This document shows, in pieces, positions 33,441-43,767 of a stretch of 64,000 nucleotides of DNA. Every line of letters starts with the position of its first letter. Position 1 is the first letter of the stretch. The DNA is taken from assembly GCA_020633655.1 (NCBI GenBank), contig JACKDF010000002.1, positions 248,001 through 312,000 on the forward strand, in the 5' to 3' direction. Position numbers and translations under genes: made by a program. The notes under the pieces are model-generated. The model did no database searches and was not told where the DNA came from. It saw only the letters and a program-made list of their open reading frames with translations. The stretch is from Deferribacteres bacterium. GTDB taxonomy: Bacteria; Zhuqueibacterota; Zhuqueibacteria; Zhuqueibacterales; Geothermadaptataceae.

Positions 33441-34490
33441 ATGCTTGATTTTCTAGCTGAATACGGCATGTTTCTCTTGAAAACAGCCACTATTCTTATA
33501 GCCTTAGTCCTGATGATTGGTGGTGCAATAACCGCTTTTCGTCGTGGCCGTCGAGGTGATTTTGAGCGGCTGGAAGTGATTAAACTCAATAAACATTTCG
33601 AAGAGTTGCAGGAAATCTTACAGGACGAACTTCTCTCGCCAGCGCAACGTCGGCAGGTTTTTAAGGAGCGAAAGAAACAACATAAGCTCGATAAAAAACA
33701 GGACAAGGAAAGTGCAAAGAAAAAAAAGCGGGATAAAAAACGCATTTTTGTGCTTGATTTTAAAGGCGATGTTTGGGCAAGCAGTGTGACAGCCTTGCGT
33801 GAAGAAATCTCGGCTATACTTCCGGTTGCGCGTAAAAATGACGAGGTCGTCGTACGTCTCGAAAGCGGTGGTGGTGTAGTGCAGGATTACGGCTTTGCTG
33901 CATCACAACTCAAACGTTTGCGAGAGAAGAAAATTCACCTCACAGTTCTGGTGGATAAAATCGCAGCAAGCGGCGGCTATATGATGGCAAGCGTTGCGGA
34001 TAAATTGGTTGCAGCTCCATTCGCGGTGATCGGTAGCATTGGTGTTTTAGCTGAAATGCCAAACTTCAACCGACTGCTGAAGAAATTTGATATCGATTAT
34101 GAGCTTATCACTGCAGGCGAGTATAAGCGCACATTGACGGTTTTTGGAGAAAATACTAGAGAAGGCCGTGAAAAGATGGTAGACCAATTAGAGGACATCC
34201 ACACATTATTTAAAGATTTTATACAGGAACACCGCCCGGATGTGCCGATGGACAAAGTTGCAACCGGAGAATATTGGCACGGTAGTCGTGCACTCGAACT
34301 TGGTTTGATCGATAGTGTGCAAACCAGTGATGACTATCTGATCACCGCTTGTGAGAGAGCGGATGTGTACAAAATTGAATTCAAAGCACGTGAATCAGTG
34401 CGTGAAAAAATCGTGCATGGTTTGGAACAGGCAATTGGCGGCACGCTTGTGCGTCTTTGGGAAAAGATGGAAAGAAAACGCTTCGTGTAA
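33441..34490 (+). CDS. sohB: SohB-like S49 membrane protease
   Basis: A 349-residue peptidase of the SppA/SohB family. An N-terminal membrane helix (LLKTATILIALVLMIGGAI) is followed by a highly charged, Lys-rich linker (about 50-95) and the S49 domain: FKGDVWASSVTALREEI, RLESGGGVVQDYG and the nucleophile Ser in KIAASGGYMMAS, then PFAVIGSIGVLAEMPN and the AGEYKRTL segment. Family members degrade signal peptides and membrane protein fragments at the inner membrane. The gene stands alone. Confidence 0.93.
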   Translation: MLDFLAEYGMFLLKTATILIALVLMIGGAITAFRRGRRGDFERLEVIKLNKHFEELQEILQDELLSPAQRRQVFKERKKQHKLDKKQDKESAKKKKRDKKRIFVLDFKGDVWASSVTALREEISAILPVARKNDEVVVRLESGGGVVQDYGFAASQLKRLREKKIHLTVLVDKIAASGGYMMASVADKLVAAPFAVIGSIGVLAEMPNFNRLLKKFDIDYELITAGEYKRTLTVFGENTREGREKMVDQLEDIHTLFKDFIQEHRPDVPMDKVATGEYWHGSRALELGLIDSVQTSDDYLITACERADVYKIEFKARESVREKIVHGLEQAIGGTLVRLWEKMERKRFV

Positions 34491-34642
34491 TTCACGCCGC
34501 ATAAAAATTTAAACTCACATATTTGGTGTATTCGATCTTCGCTGCATCGGAGCACCAATTTCATTATAAAATTTGCATTAAACGAGTTCGATAATCAAAA
34601 AAATATGCTGAATTCAGAACTATTGAACCAAGAACCTTAAAC

Positions 34643-37279
34643 ATGCCACTGCAGTTTTTTCCGAAAGGATTTCTCTTGCTCCCATACTTCAAACTACCAT
34701 TTCGAACACTTGCAGTCTCGATTTCTCTGTTTTTGCTCGTTTCGATTCCGAGTATTACCTCCGCACAAGTCGACCTGAATTTTTACCTTCCACAAAATCA
34801 AAATTATAATACTTCTATCCCAAAGCCGAATTCCGTTCTCGGATTTGAAGTAGGGGAGTGGCATGTGCGTCATGACCAACTGGTGCACTACATGCAAACG
34901 TTGGCGGTAGCCTCTGATCGAATTCAAATACGCGAGTATGGAAAAACCCATGAACTACGGCCGCAATTGGTTTTAATTGTCACTTCCCCGTTGAATCACA
35001 GCAAACTCGACCGGTTGCAAAAGGAACACAATGCCCTTCTTTCTGGCGACAAAGCAAAAGAGTATGATTTTGAGAATATGCCGGGAGTTGTCTGGTTAGG
35101 GTACAGTATCCATGGGAACGAACCCAGTGGGAGCAATGCATCGCTTCTCGTTGCGTACCATCTTGCAGCATCACAAAGCAAGGATGTTGAAAAACTATTA
35201 AACGAAAATATTATTTTAATCGAGCCCAGTCTTAATCCGGATGGATTAAATCGATTTGCCAACTGGGTGAATATGCACCGCAGCAAAAATCTTATTGCAG
35301 ATAAAAACAGCCGGGAACACCTTGAGCGTTGGCCGAGTGGCCGGACAAATCATTACTGGTTTGATCTGAATCGTGACTGGTTGCCGCTGCAACAGCCGGA
35401 AAGTAAAAACCGTATTAAACTCTTTCATGAATGGACACCAAATCTTCTAACCGACCATCACGAAATGGGAACGAATTCAACTTTCTTTTTTCAACCCGGT
35501 GTGCCCTCACGTATTCATCCCCTCATTCCGCAGAAAAATTATGAGTTGACTTCGAAGATGGCACAATACCACGCCCGGGCATTGGACGAAATCGGTGCGT
35601 TGTACTACACCAGGCAGAATTTTGATGATTATTATTTTGGTAAGGGATCCACATACCCGGATATCAATGGTGGAGTTGGGATTTTGTTTGAACAAGCCAG
35701 TTCCCGGGGACACGTGCAGGAAAGCGATAATGGTTTGCTGTCGTTCCCTACAACCATTCAGCATCAATTTACTGTATCGCTTTCTTCGCTGCAGGCGGCG
35801 AAGGATATGCGTGTGGAGCTTCTGCAACACATGCGCCAATTTTATATCGACGCTTTGGAAGCGAGCAAAAAAGATGAAGCAAAGGCATACATATTCGGTT
35901 CCCGTGTTGATCCAGCGCTCAATTTTCATTTCCTGGACATGTTAAAGGCACACGATATTGAGATTTATGAATTAGAAGAAGATGCTACCGTCGGGGAGTT
36001 TGAATTTAAAAAAGAATCAGCCTGGGTGGTGCCGACGCGTCAAGCTGCTTATGGCGTTATTTCTGCTGTTTTTCAACGAAATACGGTTTTCACGGACAGT
36101 TTATTTTATGATATCTCCGCCTGGACTATGCCATTAGCGTTCAATATTCCCCACGCCGAAATTCGCTCGAAATCCAAAGCCGATGAATTGCAGGGGAAAA
36201 AAATTGATAAACTCGCCCTTCCCAGTGCTAAAATAATTGGGGATTCAAGTCAATATGCCTATGCTTTTGAATGGAATGACTACTATGCTCCGAAAGTGCT
36301 TAATCTGCTTTTGCAGGCAGGGGTGAATGCGCGTGTTGCCATGCGTCCATTTGACTCACAAGTGCTGGGATCGGTGAAGAATTTTGCAGTTGGTACGATC
36401 TTGATTCCGGTTGCACTGCAGCCCATGCAGCCAGGGGAATTAACCAGTCTTTTACAAAAATTATCAAGGGAAAATGCGGTGCAGGTTTTCGCATTGAAAT
36501 CCGGGCTCTCCTCAGCAGGCATTGATTTAGGAAGTCCGAGTTTTCAGGTGTTGCGAAAACCCAAAGTGTTGCTGCTTGTCGGTGAAGGTGTCTCAAGTTA
36601 TGATGCAGGTGAAATCTGGCATCTTTTGGATTTTCGCTTCGATCTACCAGTGACACTAATTGACGTGGAAAACTTCAGTCAGGTGAAATTGCATGAATAC
36701 AATACTTTGATTCTGGCGAATGGGAACTATGTCAATTTGGATTCCAATCTGGTGCAAAAAGTTGAGCAATGGGTCTCAGACGGCAACACACTCGTTGCTG
36801 TGCGAGGTGCAGTAAACTGGCTAATGAAAAATAATATCGTAATAACGCAGACGAAAAAAATGCAATCCCCTGGTATCGTGAATCCCGATAACCGACGTGC
36901 TTATGGATTACAGGGCAATGATCGGGGAGCCCGCACGATCGGCGGAGCTATTTGCGCTGTAAAATTGGATTTGTCACATCCCATTTGTTACGGTTACAGT
37001 TACGATGAAATGAGTGTATTTCGCCGTGGAACATTGTTTATGAAGGCTGCGAAAAATCCATATTCCACTCCTGTTGTCTATGCTGAAAATCCCCTGCAAA
37101 GCGGTTATATTTCGAACGAAAATCTTGAGCTTCTAAAAGACACGGCTGTCATCGTGACTGAAAAACATGGTAATGGCAGGATCGTGCTCTTTGCTGATAA
37201 TCCCAATTTTCGCGGATTCTGGTTCGGCACCAATAAGTTGTTTCTCAATAGCTTGTTTTTCGCACAGGCGATTCAGTGA
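34643..37279 (+). CDS. Secreted M14-type zinc carboxypeptidase
   Basis: An 878-residue exported peptidase with signal peptide ending SITSAQ near residue 42. The M14 zinc site is seen at His157 and Glu160 in YSIHGNEPSG, followed by EPSLNPDGLNRFA and FDLNRDW, and by LLTDHHEMGTNSTFF, a pattern typical of the large bacterial M14 group. The C-terminal 450 residues contain a region like a glutamine-amidotransferase fold (KVLLLVGEGVSSYDAGEIW), common in this subfamily but of unknown role. Single-gene unit; it adds to the secreted peptidases of the window (M1, S8). Confidence 0.9.
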   Translation: MPLQFFPKGFLLLPYFKLPFRTLAVSISLFLLVSIPSITSAQVDLNFYLPQNQNYNTSIPKPNSVLGFEVGEWHVRHDQLVHYMQTLAVASDRIQIREYGKTHELRPQLVLIVTSPLNHSKLDRLQKEHNALLSGDKAKEYDFENMPGVVWLGYSIHGNEPSGSNASLLVAYHLAASQSKDVEKLLNENIILIEPSLNPDGLNRFANWVNMHRSKNLIADKNSREHLERWPSGRTNHYWFDLNRDWLPLQQPESKNRIKLFHEWTPNLLTDHHEMGTNSTFFFQPGVPSRIHPLIPQKNYELTSKMAQYHARALDEIGALYYTRQNFDDYYFGKGSTYPDINGGVGILFEQASSRGHVQESDNGLLSFPTTIQHQFTVSLSSLQAAKDMRVELLQHMRQFYIDALEASKKDEAKAYIFGSRVDPALNFHFLDMLKAHDIEIYELEEDATVGEFEFKKESAWVVPTRQAAYGVISAVFQRNTVFTDSLFYDISAWTMPLAFNIPHAEIRSKSKADELQGKKIDKLALPSAKIIGDSSQYAYAFEWNDYYAPKVLNLLLQAGVNARVAMRPFDSQVLGSVKNFAVGTILIPVALQPMQPGELTSLLQKLSRENAVQVFALKSGLSSAGIDLGSPSFQVLRKPKVLLLVGEGVSSYDAGEIWHLLDFRFDLPVTLIDVENFSQVKLHEYNTLILANGNYVNLDSNLVQKVEQWVSDGNTLVAVRGAVNWLMKNNIVITQTKKMQSPGIVNPDNRRAYGLQGNDRGARTIGGAICAVKLDLSHPICYGYSYDEMSVFRRGTLFMKAAKNPYSTPVVYAENPLQSGYISNENLELLKDTAVIVTEKHGNGRIVLFADNPNFRGFWFGTNKLFLNSLFFAQAIQ

Positions 37280-37831
37280 GATGAATAAATTGCGCAGTAA
37301 CTCCACTTTTCTTTTGAACTAAACTTTAAGGGGAAATGCACAAAATTATTGAAAATTTTTTTCCACGGATTTTCATATAAAATTGGAAGCTTGGTCTGCA
37401 AGAAATGGAAGCTGGCTAAAAGCAATTCAAAAAAAATTCCTGGTGGATAACGTCTGTATTTGATGATATTTAAGGGATATTGATTTTAATATACACCATC
37501 GTAATTATTCTCCTTTATTCACGCAATGCGCAAGATGAACGATGGGCGCGGGATATACCGTGCCCAATCACTCATGTTTCGTAATAAACCGGGTTATACT
37601 CGAATTGCGTTAAATTTCTGTTTCTTTAAGCTCAGCATTTACAATGGCTCATCATCTCAAACTTGCAATTCTTAATTCAATTTTTATATTGTGGTATTCT
37701 TCTTTTCAACAGGATTTTAATGGCTAACGATCACTGTTTTAAAGATGAGGGTGGATCGGCTAATCTGCTTTTCACCCTGGTTGGATTTCAATAAATAGAA
37801 ATTGAAGTGTGGATGAAAAGGAAAGGGCGAA
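37280..37831. other. Intergenic stretch with promoter only
   Basis: About 550 bases with no convincing gene. A 22-codon ATG frame at 37720 exists but lacks support. The one element I can name is the promoter at 37663-37690. Confidence 0.5.
37663..37690 (+). promoter_or_regulatory. Possible promoter of acyl-CoA dehydrogenase gene
   Basis: TTGCAA (37663-37668), a 16-base spacer and TATATT (37685-37690), about 140 bases upstream of the ATG at 37832. Confidence 0.4.
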
Positions 37832-38974
37832 ATGGACTTTACATATTCCGAAGAACAGGAACTGCTCAGGCAGACCGTACGTGATTTTGCTGAAAAAGAA
37901 CTCTCGAAAGATGCCCAACAACGTGACGCAGAAGAAAAGTTCCCCAAAGAACATGTAAAAAAAATGGGCGAATTAGGTTTCATGGGACTACAGGTCGACC
38001 CAAGCTGGGGTGGTGGGGGAATGGATACAGTTGCCTACTCAATTTTAATCGAGGAACTCAGTCGGGTGGATGCCTCTTTGGGGGTTATTGCTTCAGTAAA
38101 CAATTCCCTGGTTTGCTACGGTCTGGAAAAATATGGAACGGATGCTCAGAAGGAAAAATACTTAAAGCCCCTCGCACAAGGCATGAAGCTTGGAGCCTAT
38201 TGTCTCTCGGAGCCGGGAACCGGCTCGGATGCTTCGGCTCTTCAAAGTACGTGTAGCAAAGACGGGGATGACTGGATAATTAATGGCACAAAAAATTTCA
38301 TCACCAATGGTACCCAGGCGAATGTGTATATTGTATTTGCAACGGAGGACAAGAGTGCCGGGTATGGCGGTGTTCGTTGCCTCATCGTTGAGCGGGACAC
38401 CCCGGGATTTATCATCGGCCGCAAGGAGAAAAAACTGGGTATCCGCAGTTCCGACACCTGCTCATTGATTTTCGAAAATTGCCGTGTACCGCTAACAAAC
38501 ACCCTGGGTGATCCGGAAAAGGGTTTTTCAATAGCCATGAGTATCTTGAATAAAGGACGTATTGGTATTGCCTCCCAGGCATTGGGAATTGCGGTGGGTG
38601 CATTCGATGCAGCAAGAGATTATGCAAAAGAGCGTGTACAATTTGGTAAACCAATTGCCAGGCAGCAGGCGGTTCAATTCATGCTGGCGGAAATGGATGT
38701 ACGAATTCATGCTGCCCGTTATCTCATCTACGACGCGGCAAACCGGAAGGATCGCGGTTTGGATTTTACTGCGGCTTCCGCAAGGGCAAAACTTTTCGCT
38801 GCAGAAACCGCGATGTATTGTGCCGACAAAGCAGTGCAAATTCATGGAGGCTATGGTTATATAAAAGATTATCCAGTTGAACGATTTCTGCGGGATGCGA
38901 AAATAACCGAAATTTATGAAGGCACAAGTGAAATACAGAAAATCGTCATCAGCAGAAATGCATTAAAGTCCTGA
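37832..38974 (+). CDS. Acyl-CoA dehydrogenase
   Basis: A 380-residue FAD enzyme that introduces a 2,3-double bond in acyl-CoA and hands electrons to electron-transfer flavoprotein. Signatures: YCLSEPGTGSDASALQS, FITNGTQANVY, the C-terminal QIHGGYGYIKDYPVERFLRD and the catalytic Glu in IYEGTSEIQKI. The length and motifs fit the short- or butyryl-CoA class; chain specificity cannot be read. An AAGGAAAGG site precedes the ATG. Confidence 0.95.
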   Translation: MDFTYSEEQELLRQTVRDFAEKELSKDAQQRDAEEKFPKEHVKKMGELGFMGLQVDPSWGGGGMDTVAYSILIEELSRVDASLGVIASVNNSLVCYGLEKYGTDAQKEKYLKPLAQGMKLGAYCLSEPGTGSDASALQSTCSKDGDDWIINGTKNFITNGTQANVYIVFATEDKSAGYGGVRCLIVERDTPGFIIGRKEKKLGIRSSDTCSLIFENCRVPLTNTLGDPEKGFSIAMSILNKGRIGIASQALGIAVGAFDAARDYAKERVQFGKPIARQQAVQFMLAEMDVRIHAARYLIYDAANRKDRGLDFTAASARAKLFAAETAMYCADKAVQIHGGYGYIKDYPVERFLRDAKITEIYEGTSEIQKIVISRNALKS

Positions 38975-39095
38975 TTTCCATAAAATTCGCAAGTGGTGAA
39001 TTTACTGTAGATTCTGTTTGCAGAAATAGTGAAGTTAGGATATATTGTTTGTAATTGAAAATTATGAAGAAAAGTGAAGAGGAAATGAAACCTTT

Positions 39096-39104
39096 TGCTA
39101 TAAT
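39096..39104 (+). promoter_or_regulatory. Extended -10 promoter upstream of ilvE
   Basis: TGCTATAAT, an extended -10 element with a perfect TATAAT, lies 90 bases before the ilvE start; no good -35 box is seen. Confidence 0.4.
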
Positions 39105-39193
39105 TCGTGTTGTAGTGAGACCTGGCGGAAGGTGAAATTCTCCATCAACGAACTTTGTTAATTAACCAAAATCGTCTAATTGAGGTATAAAAA

Positions 39194-40114
39194 ATGGCTT
39201 TTGATGAAAACAGCACGCTCTGGTTCAATGGTGAATACAAAAGATGGAGGGACGCGACCATTCACGTCATGTCCCATGTCATACATTATGGCTCATGTGT
39301 ATTTGAAGGTTTGCGCTGTTATCCCGATGTCAATGGCGGTGCAAGTATTTTTCGTCTAAAAGAACATATTGATCGTCTATATAAATCAGCTAAGATATAT
39401 CGCATGCAGATTCCATATACGGAAGAAGAACTCTGTGAAGTTTGTGTAGATGTGTTGCGAAAAAACGAATACAAGGATGCGTACATTCGTCCTTTTGCTT
39501 TTCGTGGCTATGGCACACTGGGTGTTGATCCGCGACCGAATCCGGTAGACGTTGTTATTGGTGCCTGGGTGTGGGGTAAATACCTCGGTAGCGAAGCATT
39601 GGACAACGGCGTAGATGTTCGTGTTTCTTCCTGGGCAAAACCAGCCGGTATTCCTGCCCTTTCGAAAGCGGGCGGGCATTATTTAAACTCACAGCTTGTA
39701 AAAATGGAAGCGGCGGCAGACGGTTATATCGAAGGAATTTTACTCGATCAGAACGGTTATGTTAGTGAGGGGTCCGGTGAAAATATTTTTATTCTTATGG
39801 ATGGAAAATGCTATACATCCCCAATTGCATCTTCCATTTTAAAAGGGATCACGCGTGACTGCGCGATGACATTCCTGAAGGAAGAAGGAATCGAATTGCA
39901 GGAAACATTCATCCCGAGAGAAATGCTCTATCTTGCAGATGAAATATTCTTTACCGGAACAGCGGCAGAAATTACACCGATTCGCAGCATCGACAAAGTG
40001 ATGATTGGCAACGGTAAACCTGGCGACGTGACAAAACATATTCAAAAACGTTATTTTGACGTCATCAATGGAAAAGTGGAAGATAAATACAATTGGTTGA
40101 CTCGCGTGTATTAA
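39194..40114 (+). CDS. ilvE: Branched-chain amino acid aminotransferase
   Basis: Class IV PLP aminotransferase of 306 residues, last step of leucine, isoleucine and valine synthesis. Typical segments: IHYGSCVFEGLRCY, the YIRPFAFRGYG substrate strand, the Lys-bearing SKAGGHYLNSQLVKMEA and the PLP-phosphate site GYVSEGSGENIF, then FFTGTAAEITPI near the end. The ATG has GAGG upstream. nusB follows after one base, so ilvE, nusB and secA are probably co-transcribed. Confidence 0.95.
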   Translation: MAFDENSTLWFNGEYKRWRDATIHVMSHVIHYGSCVFEGLRCYPDVNGGASIFRLKEHIDRLYKSAKIYRMQIPYTEEELCEVCVDVLRKNEYKDAYIRPFAFRGYGTLGVDPRPNPVDVVIGAWVWGKYLGSEALDNGVDVRVSSWAKPAGIPALSKAGGHYLNSQLVKMEAAADGYIEGILLDQNGYVSEGSGENIFILMDGKCYTSPIASSILKGITRDCAMTFLKEEGIELQETFIPREMLYLADEIFFTGTAAEITPIRSIDKVMIGNGKPGDVTKHIQKRYFDVINGKVEDKYNWLTRVY

Positions 40115-40115
40115 A

Positions 40116-40559
40116 ATGAGCAATCGACGAAAAGCAAGAGAAATCGCTGTACAGGCGTGTTATGCATTTGAGTTTTCCGGAAACACGCCTCAACAGGTCA
40201 TCGAAACAACCATTCTCGAAAGCGGTGAGCCTGCATCCGTAACAGATTTTGCTGTGGAACTTTTCCAGAAAACTGTGGAAAACAAGGAAGAGTTCGATCA
40301 ATGGATTATGAAACGCGCGGCCAATTGGGATTTTACCAGAATTGCAGTGCTCGATAAAATTATCCTTCGTTTGATTATTTGTGAATTTCTCAATTTTAAA
40401 GATATCCCGCCTAAAGTTTCCATTGACGAAGGCATAGAAATCGCCAAAAAATATAGCACGGAACAAAGTGGCCGGTTTGTTAATGGTATCGCTGATGCTG
40501 TTTTGGCTGATCTTAAAAAAGAAGGCATAGTGGAAAAGACGGGACGTGGATTGAATTAA
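40116..40559 (+). CDS. nusB: Transcription antitermination factor NusB
   Basis: A 147-residue NusB-fold protein that binds boxA RNA with S10 and protects rRNA transcription from termination. Family features: RKAREIAVQACYAFEFSG at the N-terminus, the AVLDKIILRLIICEFL helix, VSIDEGIEIAKKYS, and FVNGIADAVLADL. boxA-like motifs that it could recognise are present in the rrn operon of this window. It lies between ilvE (one base gap) and secA (11 bases). Confidence 0.94.
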   Translation: MSNRRKAREIAVQACYAFEFSGNTPQQVIETTILESGEPASVTDFAVELFQKTVENKEEFDQWIMKRAANWDFTRIAVLDKIILRLIICEFLNFKDIPPKVSIDEGIEIAKKYSTEQSGRFVNGIADAVLADLKKEGIVEKTGRGLN

Positions 40560-40570
40560 CGGAAGAATAA

Positions 40571-43500
40571 ATGATTAATACTCTACTCGAAAAAGTTTTT
40601 GGAAACAAGCACGAAAAAGATATTAAAAAAATCGAACCGATAGTTGTGGAAATCAATAAAATTTATCCCGGCCTTGAGGCGCTTTCAGATGACGAACTGA
40701 AAGCGAAGACGGCAGAATTTAAGGAAAGAATTACGACCGCAACTGCTGAAGTGTGTGCAGAAATTGAAAAATTGGAAAATCTTTTACGTGATGAAGAAGC
40801 TGCTGAAGCAAGTGAATTCGCCACCAGTGATGATATTCGAGATGTTTTAACAGAACATGAGGAAGAAGAATTAGCGATCATCGCGGACAAGCTTGATGAG
40901 ATTTTACCCGAGGCCTTTGCAGTGGTAAAAGATACCTGCCGCCGCCTCGTTGGGAAAGAGTGGGATGTCATGGGGCAGAAAACCCGTTGGGATATGATTC
41001 CTTACGATGTCCAGCTCATTGGTGGTATTGTCTTGCACCAGGGAAAAATTGCGGAGATGGCTACCGGGGAAGGAAAAACGCTTGTTGCCACCTTGCCCCT
41101 CTACCTTAATGCCCTCGCCGGTAAAGGCGCACATCTCGTCACCGTGAATGACTACCTCGCTCAGCGGGACTGTGAATGGATGGGCAAAATTTTCGAATTT
41201 CTTGGACTCACCGCTGATTACATCACAAACGATCTCGATTCAAATCACCGCAAACCGGCTTATAATGCAGATATTACCTATGGCACAAACAACGAATTTG
41301 GCTTTGATTACCTGCGTGATAATATGGCGGGTAGTTTTGATGATCAGGTACAGCGTAAACACCACTTTGCCATCATCGATGAGGTTGATTCTGTCCTTAT
41401 CGATGAAGCACGTACGCCGCTGATTATTTCAGGTCCCGTTGAATCTTCTAATCAGCAGTATCTCGAAATGAAACCCCGGGTTGAGCGACTGGTTCGCAAC
41501 CAAACCATGCTAGTAAATAAAATGGTTGCCGATGGTGAAAAGCTGCTCAACGAAGGACAGGAATACGAAGCGGGTGTTTTACTCTTGCGTGCCAGTCGTG
41601 GGGCACCGAAGAACAAACGCTTGATGAAGTTGCTCAACGAAAAGGGTGTGAAAAAGCTCATTCGTGGTATTGAGAGTGAATTCATTCGTGACAAACGTAT
41701 GGCTGAAATTGACGATGAGCTTTATTTTGCCATTGATGAAAAAGCACATACAATCGATCTGATGGACAAAGGCCGTGAGAACATGTCCCCGAACGATCCT
41801 AATATGTTCGTTCTGCCGGATTTGAGCCAGGCTGTCGGTGAAATAGAAACCGATGAAGAATTAAGTGATGCTGAAAAAATTGAAAAAAGAGAAGCCCTGC
41901 ATCGTAACTATAGTGAGAAAGCGGATCAACTTCATAGCATTTCACAATTGCTGAGGGCGTACAGCCTTTTTGAAAAAGATGTGGAATACGTCGTTTCTGA
42001 TGACAATAAAGTGATGATCGTCGACGAATTTACCGGACGTTTAATGACCGGTCGCCGCTATAGCGATGGATTACACCAGGCTATCGAAGCCAAAGAAGGG
42101 GTGAAAATTGAAAAAGAAACCCAGACGATGGCAACGATCACATTGCAAAATTATTTTCGTATGTACTCCAAACTCGCGGGTATGACTGGTACTGCCGAAA
42201 CGGAGTCGTCCGAATTTTGGGAAATCTACAAACTCGATGTTGTTGTTATTCCAACCAACCGGCCAATTTCCCGTGTCGATCACGAAGATTTCGTCTATCG
42301 TACAAAGCGTGAAAAATACAATGCGGTGATCGCTGAAATTGAGAATCTGCATAATCAGCGATTACCAATATTGGTGGGCACGACTTCAGTTGAGGAATCA
42401 GAAACGCTGAGCCGGATGCTCAAGCGTAAAGGAATTAAGCACAACGTTCTCAACGCCAAACAGCACAAGAGGGAGGCAGAGATTATTGCCCATGCCGGGC
42501 AGTTGAATGCCGTGACCATTGCAACCAATATGGCGGGTCGCGGTACTGATATTAAGCTCGGCACCGGGGTTGTTATACCCGATAACCCGGAAAGTGGTTT
42601 ACAAATTGTTGGCACTGGGCGCCACGAGGCGCGACGTATCGATAGGCAGTTGCGTGGTCGTGCCGGTCGTCAGGGAGATCCCGGATCGTCGCGATTTTTT
42701 CTCAGTCTCGAAGATGATCTCATGCGCTTATTTCAATCTGATCGTGTTGCTTCGGTAATGGATCGTCTCGGTCTGGAAGATGGCGAAGTTATTACGCACA
42801 GTATGGTGACGAAAAGTATAGAGCGCGCACAAAAACGCGTAGAAGCCCACAACTTTGATATCCGCAAGCATTTGCTGGAATATGATAATGTCATGAACCA
42901 GCAACGGGAAGTGATTTATGATCGACGCAATCATGCCTTGCGTGGTGAAAATTTGAAGGAAGAGATTAAAGGATTGATTGCCGAGCAGGTCGATGCAATG
43001 TTGGCGCAACACATGCCGGAAGATGCTTATGCAGACGACTGGGATTTACCCGCCCTTCGACTTGATTTTCAGAAAATGTTTTTGATGGATTGGCCTATCG
43101 GGGACGATGAAGCTGATAATTTGACTTCGAGTGAAATTACAGAGAAAATCCATGATGCTGCAGCGAAAGCTTACGATTACAAAGAAAAATCAGTAACCGC
43201 GCGGATTATGCGGCAGATGGAGCGTTTCGCAATGTTGCAAACCATTGATGTGAAATGGCGTGACCATCTTTACGAAATGGATCAGATCAAAGAAGGTATT
43301 GGACTTCGTGCATACGGGCAAAAAGATCCGCTGATCGAATACAAATCGGAAGGATTTCGTGCCTTTAAGGAGATGATTGACGATCTTAATCGTGACGTTT
43401 TGGAACTCCTTTTCAAAATGCAGGTTCATACAGAAAGAAGTGCAGAGCTGCAACGCAGGCAACAGATGATGAATCGATTAACTACAATGCATCAGGATGC

Positions 43501-43657
43501 TACCGGGATGGGAATGCATGGGGGGGAATCCCCGCAAAACGCTGCAGTTGCAGGTAAAAGACAACCCGTGGTTGTCGAACAAAAAGTTGGTAGAAACGAC
43601 CCGTGCCCTTGTGGTTCAGGTAAGAAATATAAAAAATGTCACGGAACCACAAGTTGA
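40571..43657 (+). CDS. secA: Preprotein translocase ATPase SecA
   Basis: SecA drives protein export through SecYEG. At 1028 residues it is longer than the roughly 900 of proteobacterial forms. There is extra acidic sequence near 60-110 and an insert after the VERLVRNQT stretch (about 310-375, including EAGVLLLRASRGAPKNKRL), both typical of FCB-group SecA. Walker A is MATGEGKTLV, DEVDSVLIDEARTPLIISG is the DEAD-like box, and NMAGRGTDIKLG, RQLRGRAGRQGDPG and the helical wing follow. The C-terminus carries the zinc motif CPCGSGKKYKKCHG for SecB or ribosome contact. Confidence 0.97.
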   Translation: MINTLLEKVFGNKHEKDIKKIEPIVVEINKIYPGLEALSDDELKAKTAEFKERITTATAEVCAEIEKLENLLRDEEAAEASEFATSDDIRDVLTEHEEEELAIIADKLDEILPEAFAVVKDTCRRLVGKEWDVMGQKTRWDMIPYDVQLIGGIVLHQGKIAEMATGEGKTLVATLPLYLNALAGKGAHLVTVNDYLAQRDCEWMGKIFEFLGLTADYITNDLDSNHRKPAYNADITYGTNNEFGFDYLRDNMAGSFDDQVQRKHHFAIIDEVDSVLIDEARTPLIISGPVESSNQQYLEMKPRVERLVRNQTMLVNKMVADGEKLLNEGQEYEAGVLLLRASRGAPKNKRLMKLLNEKGVKKLIRGIESEFIRDKRMAEIDDELYFAIDEKAHTIDLMDKGRENMSPNDPNMFVLPDLSQAVGEIETDEELSDAEKIEKREALHRNYSEKADQLHSISQLLRAYSLFEKDVEYVVSDDNKVMIVDEFTGRLMTGRRYSDGLHQAIEAKEGVKIEKETQTMATITLQNYFRMYSKLAGMTGTAETESSEFWEIYKLDVVVIPTNRPISRVDHEDFVYRTKREKYNAVIAEIENLHNQRLPILVGTTSVEESETLSRMLKRKGIKHNVLNAKQHKREAEIIAHAGQLNAVTIATNMAGRGTDIKLGTGVVIPDNPESGLQIVGTGRHEARRIDRQLRGRAGRQGDPGSSRFFLSLEDDLMRLFQSDRVASVMDRLGLEDGEVITHSMVTKSIERAQKRVEAHNFDIRKHLLEYDNVMNQQREVIYDRRNHALRGENLKEEIKGLIAEQVDAMLAQHMPEDAYADDWDLPALRLDFQKMFLMDWPIGDDEADNLTSSEITEKIHDAAAKAYDYKEKSVTARIMRQMERFAMLQTIDVKWRDHLYEMDQIKEGIGLRAYGQKDPLIEYKSEGFRAFKEMIDDLNRDVLELLFKMQVHTERSAELQRRQQMMNRLTTMHQDATGMGMHGGESPQNAAVAGKRQPVVVEQKVGRNDPCPCGSGKKYKKCHGTTS

Positions 43658-43767
43658 CGTTATTCTATTCCCTACTCGTGTTAAATAATAGTAAAATGCT
43701 TGTTTTTTGTAGGGAATTTCTTAGATTTCAGACAACTATGGAGAGGTGAGGAAACAAGGAGTTCTCA

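Noticed and set aside
37720..37788. 22-codon frame starting with ATG before the acyl-CoA dehydrogenase gene
   Set aside because: Short, no recognisable features and close to chance expectation in this region.
43667..43717. Inverted repeat ATTCCCTAC/GTAGGGAAT between secA and the DUF494 gene as a terminator
   Set aside because: The loop of 33 bases is long and the following T run is weak; kept only as a note.
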